In this document: one piece after another, positions 1 through 7,513 of the stretch
Layout of the letters: each line of letters begins with the position of its first letter
Numbering within the stretch: the first letter of the stretch is position 1
From: Kurthia huakuii LAM0618
Lineage (GTDB): Bacteria; Bacillota; Bacilli; Bacillales_A; Planococcaceae
Assembly: GCF_000505545.1 (NCBI RefSeq)
Contig: NZ_AYTB01000020.1
Span: forward strand, 1-51,574
Reading direction: 5' to 3'
DNA: 51,574 bases
Notes under the pieces: model-generated
The model's database searches: none
What the model was told of the DNA's origin: nothing
Seen by the model: only the letters and a program-made list of their open reading frames with translations
Made by a program: the position numbers and the translations under genes

Positions 1-470
1 AGGTTGGCTATCATGCACGTTTCCAGCTGTTAGTTGAAATAACAATGGGTTGCCTAACGCATCCACAATGGCATGGATTTTCGTTGTTTTTCCGCCACGA
101 CTTACACCGATGTGTTGGGCAACTTCGGTATCGATGGCGTTTTTTTTGCCCCCGCACTATGTTGGTGAGCGCGAACGCTTGTTGAATCGATGCTTACGTT
201 TTCAAAATCAGGTTCGATTTGAAGCGCCTGAAAAATCAAAATGAGTGTCCCGTCATTGCGCCATTTACAAAAGCGCGCATATGCCGTTTTCCAAAAGCCA
301 TAGCGTTCTGGCAGATCACGCCAAGGTGCGCCACTACGCGCAACCCACAGCATCGCATTGAACATCTCACGGTTACTTCGTTTTGAAGGACGACCGGTTG
401 TGTACGGTGGGAAGAACCCTTCAATTTGTTTCCACTGTTCATCTGTTAATTCGTAACGACTTGGCGCCAT
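1..470 (-). CDS. IS5/IS427 transposase, OrfA plus partial OrfB (copy 1)
   Basis: OrfA runs from ATG at 470 to the stop at 102-104. It is the N-terminal part of a DDE transposase, including the first catalytic Asp in SIDSTSVR. An eight-residue A run (140-147 on the minus strand) is the likely -1 slippage site joining OrfA to OrfB, as in copy 2. OrfB runs off the window start before the second Asp and the Glu. A GTG three codons upstream (479) is an alternative start, but the GGGGTGG ribosome site fits the ATG better. Confidence 0.85.
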
Positions 471-537
471 TTCATCCACCCCATTTTCTGATTTACACCA
501 TTATATCATGGGGTGGAAATAGTTTTTAGACAGAACC
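1..537 (-). mobile_element. IS5-family (IS427-like) element, copy 1, truncated by window start
   Basis: This is the left-end 537 bp of the element complete at 4308-5169, in reverse orientation. Its terminal repeat ends at 537 and is followed by TA (538-539), the target dinucleotide seen beside every copy. The sequence is almost identical to copy 2; one visible difference is in the leader (TATA here, TACA in copy 2), and copy 3 at the window end shares the TATA form. The rest of the element is missing because the window starts inside it. Confidence 0.95.
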
Positions 538-545
538 TAGTAAAC

Positions 546-1028
546 TCACACTTTAATATCTACACCTGGACTATTGTAAGCTTCTGCTATAATTCCAGTT
601 TTTACAGGTTTACCAAAATTCCAGGAAGGATCCTTTTCTTTGACAAAGTCGACAAGACGTTGCGCTTCATTATGAAAGATCTGATCAAGTGTAAAGCTAG
701 CAGAAGGACGTTCAGTTGCTGGTAGTGAATTTAAATAATTCGTTTTGACTTTATTAAAATTGCTTTTTTCATCTAACATACCGCCATAGTTTTCCATACT
801 ATCTCGTGCAACTTCAATTAAATCTTGTTTTACTTTGTCAGAAACAGGTACAATCCTTTTCCAATCCAACCTATTAGTTACATTCATTGGATCATTGTCA
901 TATGTGCCAGGATAACGGGGCTCACTTTGTGCTTTAGCGTTTTCCTTCATCTGCGCAAATTTTACTGTTTGTTGTAGGTTACTTATTGTTGCGAAATTAA
1001 TTTGTGGAAAAGTCGAATTCAGTCTCAT
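546..1028 (-). CDS. hypothetical protein, 160 aa
   Basis: I do not recognise this protein. It is soluble and hydrophilic, with no signal peptide or membrane segment, and is rich in Asn, Asp and Lys. A GAGGAG ribosome site stands 6 bases before the ATG. The gene ends only 7 bp from the TA duplication of IS copy 1. The TGA stop comes from its own sequence, not from the IS, so the frame is probably complete, although a longer ancestral gene cannot be excluded. Base composition resembles its neighbours. Confidence 0.7.
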   Translation of the reverse strand: MRLNSTFPQINFATISNLQQTVKFAQMKENAKAQSEPRYPGTYDNDPMNVTNRLDWKRIVPVSDKVKQDLIEVARDSMENYGGMLDEKSNFNKVKTNYLNSLPATERPSASFTLDQIFHNEAQRLVDFVKEKDPSWNFGKPVKTGIIAEAYNSPGVDIKV

Positions 1029-1134
1029 TTATATTCTCCTCTCATTAAAGAATGAAAATTTTAACATATATACTATATATCGACCATATCAGCTTTAATT
1101 TAAATGAAATGGCCCGATTGTAAAAAATAAATAA

Positions 1135-1336
1135 TCACCAATCCAATTTCAGGAGTTCCGCAATAATTTCAGAACTACCAGGTATCAATAAAACCAATGA
1201 AACAACAATGAGTAGGACACCAATAACAAATAACAAAATAACTGCCTTAACGGCCACAGATACACCTTTTTTTTGTAAGACCAACAATAACAAGAACAAT
1301 ACCTATCAAAAGCAATATTAACTACCAAAAACCCAT
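1135..1336 (-). pseudogene. decayed small two-helix membrane protein
   Basis: On the minus strand an AAGGAG site precedes ATG at 1336 and the frame reads MGFW then TAG. Past the stop it continues as a hydrophobic helix (LILLLIGIVLVIVG), then needs one base removed from an eight-A run (1267-1274) to continue into a second hydrophobic helix, ending at TGA 1135-1137. Reading through the nonsense codon and the frameshift gives one coherent protein of about 66 residues with two membrane helices. Both lesions are seen in the sequence; what the protein did is unknown. Confidence 0.6.
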
Positions 1337-1414
1337 AAAACTTCTCCTTTCTTTCTTAAATAAATAGATGATTAAGGTTATAGGATTTTGCAAATATATA
1401 AAATAGACCTTTAA

Positions 1415-1738
1415 TCTGGCCCTATTCTTGCACAACTTTGTTCGGTTAATGCACCCAAATGCGCTAATGTGTTAAAAGCAACGACAAGTACACAAGCGAA
1501 AAAGCGATTAAAGGATTGGTTAAAACGCGATCAGTTCCACACATGTGGTGTCGTGGCGAAAATCGCCAAAACGGTGATTATACGAGAAGAAGCGATGATT
1601 CATACGATCTATTCACCCTTCTCAAACGGCATCATGGAAGGTACAAATAATAAAATCAAACTCATCAAAAGACGTGGATTTGGTTATCGAAACGATGACC
1701 ATTTTTTCCTTCGATTACGATTGGAAACAGGGCATTGA
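1415..1738 (+). pseudogene. ISL3-family transposase, C-terminal fragment
   Basis: The open frame encodes about 107 codons (from a GTG, 89 aa). It ends in a motif typical of ISL3-family transposase C-termini: FSNGIMEGTNNKIKLIKRR followed by FGYRN. The Glu here is the family's catalytic Glu region. The N-terminal three quarters are absent and the frame opens after TAA at 1412, so this is a stub of an old insertion. No matching terminal repeats were found. Confidence 0.85.
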
Positions 1739-2002
1739 TTTTGTCATCCCCGACTTATGGTGATGAACCTCCCTCAATTTAGACATAAATTGTAATTAAA
1801 TAGTTCCAAAAAGGCTGTTTTTTTATTTAGGGTATTAACTCATCATTTGTCGATTAAGTAGGGTTAAAAGGCATTTCAGCCACGTTCATCATATGGATCT
1901 GTAGATTTTAAACCAATAAAATCTAGTTACGACCAACTTTGCAGCGCAAACTCAATGGAATTACTCGCTCCATATAGCTCATAAATGGACGAATGAATAG
2001 GT

Positions 2003-2041
2003 TATAATGACGAAGCAACGGGGCCTCTCGGACGGGAGGTG
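2003..2041 (+). promoter_or_regulatory. promoter -10 and ribosome-site-sequestering hairpin of the small toxin gene
   Basis: A perfect TATAAT lies at 2003-2008; I see no good -35. Transcription would start near 2015. The short leader contains CCTCTC (2024-2029) pairing with GGGAGG (2034-2039) around a GGAC tetraloop, which buries the ribosome site. The upstream ATG at 2007 lies inside the -10 box and so cannot be the start; the ATG at 2046 is the first one on such a transcript with a ribosome site. Confidence 0.6.
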
Positions 2042-2045
2042 GTTT

Positions 2046-2198
2046 ATGGTACTTCTTATTGCGTTACTACTAATTGTTACGCCATTCCTATGTATTCAGA
2101 TGGAACGTGTAGATGGCAAGCTAAAAGTAACGTCCGTTCACTTCGGTATCAATCGAGATAAAACGGAAAAAGAAAAAGACTCCAATCCGAAAGATTAG
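2046..2198 (+). CDS. small hydrophobic peptide, candidate type I toxin (50 aa)
   Basis: The peptide has one membrane helix at residues 2-17 (VLLIALLLIVTPFLCI) and a charged tail (DKTEKEKDSNPKD). I chose ATG 2046 because GGGAGGTGG lies 6-7 bases upstream and the promoter -10 overlaps the earlier ATG. A hairpin covers the ribosome site. An antisense RNA on the other strand ends inside the last codons. One helix plus a charged tail, translation control by leader structure, and a convergent antisense RNA are together the hallmarks of Bacillus type I toxins such as TxpA, BsrG and YonT. The sequence matches none I know, so the toxin role is inferred. Confidence 0.6.
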   Translation: MVLLIALLLIVTPFLCIQMERVDGKLKVTSVHFGINRDKTEKEKDSNPKD

Positions 2199-2350
2199 AG
2201 TCAGAGTCCAAAACCATTTGAGCTGTTACTAGCAGCTTAAGTGTACGACTTCTCACACACTTTATTACTGGAGAGGTACGACACCGAAAGTTGCAACCTT
2301 CCAGTGAATACCGTTGTAAAGTCGATGTTAGCGCATCGGCTTTTTCTTAT
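2165..2350 (-). ncRNA. candidate antisense RNA (type I antitoxin), about 185 nt
   Basis: On the minus strand an extended -10 (TGCTATAAT, hexamer at 2357-2362) with a weak TTAGAA -35 would start an RNA near 2350. It ends at a hairpin (2178-2187 with 2193-2202) followed by a T-rich run (2177 down to 2164). The stem has a G-U wobble only on the minus strand, where the plus strand has C-A, which supports this direction. The RNA is fully complementary to the 3' untranslated region and the last codons of the 50-aa peptide gene. No long ORF lies on this strand here. Confidence 0.6.
2320..2346 (+). terminator. intrinsic terminator of the small toxin mRNA
   Basis: An 8-bp stem AGTCGATG / CATCGGCT (2320-2327 with 2334-2341), loop TTAGCG, then TTTTT. 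Its single wobble (U-G) is allowed only in plus-strand RNA, supporting a toxin transcript of about 2015-2346. Confidence 0.65.
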
Positions 2351-2394
2351 GCCTTCATTATAGCATAGACCCATGACTCTTTCTAATAGGTCGT

Positions 2395-2505
2395 TTAACA
2401 CGCGTTCATTTTTATTTTTGCATCATCCAAGCTTCGAACCGCAATTTGTCCCACTTTGCGGCTGTGATTACCTATCCTAAATAGTGTCCATTCATAGTTT
2501 TCACT
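2395..2505 (-). pseudogene. possible remnant of a small ORF
   Basis: One minus-strand frame reads for about 36 codons (containing WTLFRIGNHSRKVGQIAVRS) to TAA at 2395-2397 but has no start codon in frame. A GGGGAG ribosome site and ATG just upstream open a different frame that stops after 7 codons. This suggests a frameshifted small gene, but the stretch is short and could be chance. Confidence 0.25.
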
Positions 2506-2595
2506 CCCCTTTATTTATTTCAGTACTTATTACTTAAATCAAAATAATTTTAATATAACGCATACAAAAGAGAAATTGGTATTAGTCATACAAAA

Positions 2596-2637
2596 TTGTA
2601 GACGTCTACAAAAAGTTGTATAATATATGTAGACGAC
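2596..2637 (+). promoter_or_regulatory. promoter and XRE operator of the xre-immA-pin operon
   Basis: The perfect 16-bp palindrome TTGTAGACGTCTACAA (2596-2611) overlaps the -35 (TTGTAG). TATAAT is at 2619-2624 with 17-bp spacing. A further half-site TGTAGACG (2629-2636) lies at the expected transcription start. A palindrome on the -35 and a half-site at +1 is the standard layout for an autorepressing XRE protein. Confidence 0.75.
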
Positions 2638-2648
2638 GGAGGGATAGT

Positions 2649-2978
2649 ATGAAATCAAATGCACAGGTATTAAACCGTATTAAAGGTTTATTGCAGGAAC
2701 AAGGAAAATCTTATCAAGATTTGAGTAATGATACAGGTATTAGTAAATCTTTGATTGGTCATATGTTATCAGGTGAACGTGTCATGAAGCCAGAGCGTTT
2801 AATAACAATTGCAAAAGCTTTGGGTACAGAAGTAAAGGATTTAATCCAAGTGAACGAAACAAATGAACCCTTAGAAATTGTTTTTAGAGGTGAACTAACA
2901 AATCGCCAATCGAAGCGCACTTTTGAAGCAGTCCTTTTTGCGATTGAAGATTATGTGACAATGAAGCAGGTGGACTAA
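2649..2978 (+). CDS. XRE-family HTH transcriptional regulator
   Basis: A 109-aa protein with a Cro/CI helix-turn-helix at about residues 6-66 (SYQDLSNDTGISKSLIGHML) and a short C-terminal tail. The start is ATG 2649, with GGAGGG 6 bases upstream; an in-frame ATG at 2616 lies within the promoter. It is the first gene of a three-gene operon whose promoter carries palindromic sites, so it probably represses its own operon. The next gene starts right after its stop, which implies translational coupling. XRE plus ImmA/IrrE pairs are known as phage-type repressor/antirepressor or toxin-antitoxin-like switches. Confidence 0.85.
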   Translation: MKSNAQVLNRIKGLLQEQGKSYQDLSNDTGISKSLIGHMLSGERVMKPERLITIAKALGTEVKDLIQVNETNEPLEIVFRGELTNRQSKRTFEAVLFAIEDYVTMKQVD

Positions 2979-3692
2979 ATGAATGCACGTGAACAAGCTG
3001 AAAAAACTGCTGAAGCCTTTGCTGCTTCTTTTTTAGATGATGTTTATGGTTATGATCTATTTTTAGGTTCTCAAATTGAACGAATTTTAAGTGAAGAAGT
3101 GCATTTAGTCTATAAAAATATCGAAGATGGTGCTTTTTTTGGTGCAGCTGTTACACATCAATCAGGCGATAAGTTTGTAGTATTAAATACACATCATCCT
3201 TTGCGAACACGCTACTTTACTGCAGCACATGAGCTTTGGCATCTTTCAGAAGCAAGCCAAATGCAAAAAGAAAATTTTGATCATGAACGCGCCGCAGACC
3301 GTTTTGCAGCATGTTTAATGTTACCAAAGCCACTTGTAAAGTCTTTATGGAAACGCTTTAAATCAAAGTGGAATGAGGAACAGGCTGTACTTACGATTGC
3401 AGATTTATCTGCTGCTCCTTATAAGACAGTTGAGCGTCGAATTATTGAAGTTGGAGAATCAATTAAAGTATCTCATCCCGAGGAAAAGTGGCAACAATTA
3501 CGAGAACACTATGCTTTACCAGAGTCGCCACTTGATTTAGCGATTCATACTACACAATTTCATGCCTATGAAAAGCAAGTGTTACTACACGTAGAGAATG
3601 GTTTAAATCCTTTAACAGCAAGTAATAAACTTGCAAGCTTTGCACCAAATGTTAGCGAAAAACTTCGACAACAGGGTATCACGAATGAATAA
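2979..3692 (+). CDS. ImmA/IrrE-family zinc metallopeptidase
   Basis: A 237-aa protein with HELWH at residues 84-88 (two zinc ligands and the catalytic Glu) and a downstream HERAADRFAACLMLP segment that carries the third ligand in this family. ImmA of ICEBs1 and IrrE/DdrO-type enzymes cleave a partner XRE repressor in response to stress or a signal. The XRE gene ends directly before this ATG and is the obvious substrate (inference). The C-terminal 80 residues look helical and are not recognised. The gene overlaps the next one by 8 bp. Confidence 0.9.
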   Translation: MNAREQAEKTAEAFAASFLDDVYGYDLFLGSQIERILSEEVHLVYKNIEDGAFFGAAVTHQSGDKFVVLNTHHPLRTRYFTAAHELWHLSEASQMQKENFDHERAADRFAACLMLPKPLVKSLWKRFKSKWNEEQAVLTIADLSAAPYKTVERRIIEVGESIKVSHPEEKWQQLREHYALPESPLDLAIHTTQFHAYEKQVLLHVENGLNPLTASNKLASFAPNVSEKLRQQGITNE

Positions 3693-4308
3693 ACGCCAAG
3701 GGAAAGTATTTGTAGACACGAATATTCTTTTACATGCAGATATGTATCAACACGATACTATTTTCGACTGGATTGATGCGCTGTATGAAGAGGTTTATAT
3801 TCATCAAATGGTATTAGATGAAATCTTAAGTGCCAGTGCACGAAAAAAAGTTTCACAATATATTGATGATGGTCGATGGAAGTTGTTTAATCCAGACGAT
3901 GAACATTGCTTATCAGATGATTTGTATGCTATTTATGAAGGCTATGTTCATCAGATTAAACAGGCCTTTCGCAAGTTAGATCAGAAAAAGGTGGAACAAG
4001 GACGTCATTTAAAAGGAACGAATGATTTAGGGGAAATTCACTGTCTAGCGGCAGCACTTTTATTAAGTGCCACTATTATTTGTAGTAATGATGCAGATAT
4101 TCAAGAGGTCATTGATGATAATGAACTTGAAGTTTCCTCAGAAGATGAACAATGCAATATAAAATTGACGCAAGACACACTAAAGGACTTTTGTTATTAT
4201 GTATGTCTACATGAGATTGCTTCAGGTCCAAAAGTACGAAAATTAATGAAAGCTTTTCAAAAAGAAAAATTACATGAATTAGATGCTTTATTAGAAACAA
4301 TTAACTAG
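3685..4308 (+). CDS. PIN-domain protein, putative ribonuclease
   Basis: A 207-aa protein. The PIN acidic residues are visible: D11 in VFVDTN, E46 in LDEIL, D114 in TNDLGEIHC and D136 in CSNDADI. PIN proteins are Mg-dependent RNases, often toxins. I chose ATG 3685, which overlaps the immA stop (ATGAATAA); the longer frame from 3631 lies inside immA. About 60 residues follow the PIN core, longer than a typical VapC. The stop codon is TAG made from the TA target duplication plus the first G of the IS5 copy. Excision would give TAA at the same place, so the protein is intact. Confidence 0.8.
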   Translation: MNKRQGKVFVDTNILLHADMYQHDTIFDWIDALYEEVYIHQMVLDEILSASARKKVSQYIDDGRWKLFNPDDEHCLSDDLYAIYEGYVHQIKQAFRKLDQKKVEQGRHLKGTNDLGEIHCLAAALLLSATIICSNDADIQEVIDDNELEVSSEDEQCNIKLTQDTLKDFCYYVCLHEIASGPKVRKLMKAFQKEKLHELDALLETIN

Positions 4309-5169
4309 GTTCTGTCTAAAAACTATTTCCACCCCATGATACAATGGTGTAAATCAGAAAATGGGGTGGATGAAATGGCGCCAAGTCGTTACGAATTAAC
4401 AGATGAACAGTGGAAACAAATTGAAGGGTTCTTCCCACCGTACACAACCGGTCGTCCTTCAAAACGAAGTAACCGTGAGATGTTCAATGCGATGCTGTGG
4501 GTTGCGCGTAGTGGCGCACCTTGGCGTGATCTGCCAGAACGCTATGGCTTTTGGAAAACGGCATATGCGCGCTTTTGTAAATGGCGCAATGACGGGACAC
4601 TCATTTTGATTTTTCAGGCGCTTCAAATCGAACCTGATTTTGAAAACGTAAGCATCGATTCAACAAGCGTTCGCGCTCACCAACATAGTGCGGGGGCAAA
4701 AAAAACGCCATCGATACCGAAGTTGCCCAACACATCGGTGTAAGTCGTGGCGGAAAAACAACGAAAATCCATGCCATTGTGGATGCGTTAGGCAACCCAT
4801 TGTTATTTCAACTAACAGCTGGAAACGTGCATGATAGCCAACCTGCTTGTGATATGTTCGACCAACTTCCAATCGCGGGCAGTAACGTATTAGGTGATAA
4901 AGCGTACGGTACAAAGGCGATTCGCGACAAACTGACAAGTAAAGGCGCACATTATACGATTCCACCACGTACGAACGCCAAAGAACCGTGGTCTGTCGAT
5001 TGGTATCTCTACAAAGAGCGTCACGTAGTCGAATGCTTTTTCAATAAAATCAAACACTTTCGCCGAGTGGCAACCCGTTACGACAAATTAGCCACTTCTT
5101 TTTTGGCATTCGTTTATATCGCTGCGATTTTCAAATTGACGCAATAAGGTAGAGTTTTTAGACACGTCC
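4308..5169 (+). mobile_element. IS5-family (IS427-like) element, copy 2, complete (862 bp)
   Basis: The ends are inverted repeats: GGTTCTGTCTAAAAACT (4308-4324) and, reversed, GGACGTGTCTAAAAACT (5153-5169), 14 of 17 matching. A TA duplication flanks it at 4306-4307 and 5170-5171. It sits in the stop codon of the PIN gene. It faces copy 1 in inverted orientation, so the two copies bracket 538-4307. Confidence 0.95.
4375..5147 (+). CDS. IS5/IS427 transposase (OrfA/OrfB by -1 frameshift)
   Basis: OrfA is 4375-4743. A run of eight A (4698-4705) allows a -1 slip so that reading continues in the OrfB frame from AAC at 4704 to TAA 5145-5147, giving about 257 aa. This two-frame plan with an A-run slip is known for the IS427 subgroup. 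The catalytic residues are D in SIDSTSVR, D in LGDKAYGT and E in HVVECFFNKIKHFRR. Start chosen at ATG 4375 after GGGGTGG. It looks fully functional. Confidence 0.9.
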
Positions 5170-5181
5170 TAATAGCAACCA

Positions 5182-5217
5182 AAAGCGAGCCTCCCTAATC
5201 AACGGTAAGCTCGCTTT
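5182..5217. terminator. bidirectional terminator
   Basis: A 9-bp perfect stem AAAGCGAGC / GCTCGCTTT with an 18-nt loop. It would end the xre-immA-pin operon on the plus strand (before IS insertion) and the 69-aa gene on the minus strand. Confidence 0.6.
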
Positions 5218-5224
5218 GTTCATG

Positions 5225-5434
5225 CTATCGATTCTTTAATATGCTTTTCACTTTATCAAAATTAACCATCCACAAAATGCTTGCGCTCACATAATAAAAA
5301 ACGATGATTGGCAATGAAGATTCTAGTGCGTCCCACCATAAATCTTTTTTCATCGCTGTTTTAAGTAGCGTTAGTAGAAGGAGTGAGAGGAGCGGAATCA
5401 TAATAAAAAAGACCGCGAATAATTTTTTCTCCAT
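5225..5434 (-). CDS. small membrane protein, 69 aa
   Basis: Two hydrophobic segments, at about residues 5-27 (FAVFFIMIPLLSLLLLTLL) and 40-58, joined by a charged stretch with WWDALE. A GGGGAA site precedes the ATG. The family is not recognised. It precedes a terminator and follows the lipoprotein gene by 50 bp on the same strand, so the two may be cotranscribed. Confidence 0.65.
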   Translation of the reverse strand: MEKKLFAVFFIMIPLLSLLLLTLLKTAMKKDLWWDALESSLPIIVFYYVSASILWMVNFDKVKSILKNR

Positions 5435-5483
5435 ATTTAATTCCCCGTTCTAATTTCTTAAATTTGACCCGGCAATTGCTCGC

Positions 5484-5951
5484 TTATTTCCCTAATTCCT
5501 CAAACACCGTCGTATACACATCCTGAATCGCTTTCTTACTTTCATTATCATTGTATAGACCGTATTGTTTGAGATTGCCTTTAAGATAGTAATACGCATA
5601 CATCTTATCATCCGGCCCGTTATAATTTGCTAACGGCACGCCCGCTACCGGCGGCACATAGCCTTTTGGCGGGTTAATAAATACGAAGGGCGTGTCACTT
5701 TTTTTATACAGCTGCCTATACGTTTTCTCGCCCGCTTCCTCCATCTGATCGCGCATAATAAAAACAGCATCGTAGTCCTCAATCTGTTGCAAATCTGCAA
5801 AATTGATCGTTGTAAATTCGATAGTTGTTTCACGAACATCTGGCACGTCGCCAATTACCGCTATATGTAATGCCTTGCCTTCATAAGGTGCTGTTTTGGA
5901 ACATCCTGCGACAAACAGCACTACCATGAATAAAACCCATACCTTTTTCAT
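5484..5951 (-). CDS. putative lipoprotein, 155 aa
   Basis: The start was set at ATG 5951 after AGGAGTG rather than the in-frame upstream ATG at 5984. Signal peptide MKKVWVLFMVVLFVAGC with lipobox VAGC, lipid-modified Cys at residue 17. The mature part (IAVIGDVPDVRE, then FADLQQIEDYDAVFIMRD) resembles lipoproteins of unknown role seen in bacilli. It is anchored outside the membrane. No further function can be assigned. Confidence 0.75.
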   Translation of the reverse strand: MKKVWVLFMVVLFVAGCSKTAPYEGKALHIAVIGDVPDVRETTIEFTTINFADLQQIEDYDAVFIMRDQMEEAGEKTYRQLYKKSDTPFVFINPPKGYVPPVAGVPLANYNGPDDKMYAYYYLKGNLKQYGLYNDNESKKAIQDVYTTVFEELGK

Positions 5952-6122
5952 ATCAACACTCCTGTTTTTGGTAAAAATACTCAATTTTTATCATATCATA
6001 CATTACATGTCTCTAACTTCATTACTTTTAAGGATGTTTTTATGACTTCCATTTCGCCTTTGCGAAAGTCTCCGAACAGTTTCAGAAAATAAGCTCTTGT
6101 TTGTAGACAATCTATCATATAT

Positions 6123-6152
6123 AAAAAAAGATGCGTAGAGGCATCTTTTTTA
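6123..6152. terminator. bidirectional terminator
   Basis: An 11-bp stem AAAAAAGATGC / GCATCTTTTTT (6124-6134 with 6141-6151), loop GTAGAG. It lies just downstream of the 163-aa minus-strand gene and upstream of the lipoprotein gene. I see no gene in 5985-6180. Confidence 0.7.
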
Positions 6153-6181
6153 AATACTTCTGCTATAGTCATCATTTCATG

Positions 6182-6673
6182 TTAAAGTCCATAATAACAC
6201 ACGACTACATGAGGCAACGTAAGCAATTGTGTGCACGTTAGACATAGACGTAAGCGTTTTAACACATCTTCTTTTTCGAAAAATACTTCTTTAAGCGAGA
6301 CTAAGTCAGCCGGTGAAACTTGTGCTAATTGTTTTTCAGTAAGGTCAGCTAAAAAAGGATAATAAGTCGCTTCCTCTAAATTTTCTAAACAAGCAATCCA
6401 TTGAAGAAACATTTTCTCTAACATTGGCATCCCATACTCATTAATTAATGACATCCCACAATAATCAATCCCTTTAAAATTAGGCTTTTGATGGCGACAA
6501 CGCATATTATCTTCAGGAACTGGTACAGGTGTAATCGTTGGCACCTGATAGTAAAGGTCCTCTTCGGCGTTTAGCTGTTCACCTACCCAATCGATAAAAT
6601 CATTATGGATGCTAATTTCTTTAATAACTATGTCCCTGTCCTCATCGTAAAACACAAATTCATTATAATTCAT
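6182..6673 (-). CDS. hypothetical protein, 163 aa
   Basis: Start chosen at ATG 6673 (AAGGGAG 8 bases upstream) instead of 6694. A soluble protein with no signal peptide and two clusters rich in Cys (RCRHQKPNFKGIDYCG near residue 60; LRLCLTCTQL near the C-terminus). Not recognised. It is divergent from the broken barstar-type gene, with about 65 bp between them. An immunity-type role would suit the neighbourhood but is only a guess. Confidence 0.6.
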   Translation of the reverse strand: MNYNEFVFYDEDRDIVIKEISIHNDFIDWVGEQLNAEEDLYYQVPTITPVPVPEDNMRCRHQKPNFKGIDYCGMSLINEYGMPMLEKMFLQWIACLENLEEATYYPFLADLTEKQLAQVSPADLVSLKEVFFEKEDVLKRLRLCLTCTQLLTLPHVVVCYYGL

Positions 6674-6738
6674 TGCGACACTCCCTTTAGACAACTACCT
6701 CTAAAATATTGTATCATGTAAACTCAAAGGAGGCGCTT

Positions 6739-7486
6739 ATGCAACTTATCACCTTTCACAATTGGCAACTCGCCATCGATTCAAAAGCAACTGCAGCTTT
6801 TTACAGCCGCGATTTAGAACAATGTTATTGCGACGATTGCGACAGATACCGCTTGATGATGCAACATCGGTCAAACCCGCTACAGCCACTGTTTCAGCAG
6901 CTAGGAATTGATCCTTTAAAGCCGGCGAATCTCTCTTACTTTGACGACCCAACGGAGCCTTTCTATATAGCGGACTATCATTTTGTCGGCCGTATGGTGG
7001 ACGGCGCACTGTGCACAGATAGCCATTTCACAACGGAAAACACGATGCAATTAAGTAATGTCACAATCGGCTTCTCAGAAGAGCTGACGATGCTTGAAGA
7101 TGATTTTCCTTCTCCTGTATTACAGCTCACTGTCGTTGTAGCGGTGCCCAAAACGGTGCGTATTCAGGAAATCTCATCGCCGTTTATTACACTCGATTGA
7201 CGGGAAAAATTGTTCAACAACGAATAAACTGTTTCGTGAATTTGCCGAAAAATTCTCTTTCCCAAATTACTTCGGAAAAAATTGGGCTGCGTTCAATGAA
7301 TGTCTAAATGATTTAGAATGGCTAGAGGCCGATGAATATGTTTTAATCATCACGAATTTTGAGCATCTATTAGCAAAAAAGCCCAACGAGCGCGACATTT
7401 TTTTAGAGATTCTTAAATCGACAATGTATCAGTGGACGTTTCAAATGGATACTTCCTTCCAAGTCATCGTGCGACATAAAAAATAG
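6739..7486 (+). pseudogene. barstar-family protein with N-terminal extension, frameshifted
   Basis: The first frame (6739-7200, start ATG after AAGGAGG) encodes 153 residues, with QCYCDDCDRY near residue 30, and stops after FITLD. The next frame continues without a start or ribosome site as a clear barstar domain: KLFREFAEKFSFPNYFGKNW, then AFNECLNDLEWL, ending at TAG 7484-7486. Removing one T in GATTGAC (near 7197) joins them as one protein of about 248 residues. Barstar folds inhibit barnase-type RNases. The lesion may inactivate the gene or be a sequencing error. No barnase is visible nearby. Confidence 0.75.
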
Positions 7487-7513
7487 GAGCTGCCGTAGCA
7501 GCTCCTATTTTTT
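7478..7513. terminator. bidirectional terminator
   Basis: A perfect 16-bp stem (AAAAAATAGGAGCTGC / its complement) with loop CGTA. It contains the stop codons of both converging genes. Confidence 0.8.

Noticed and set aside
2007-2045. Longer 63-aa version of the small peptide from ATG 2007
   Set aside because: That ATG lies inside the TATAAT box and has no ribosome site, so it would not be on the mRNA.
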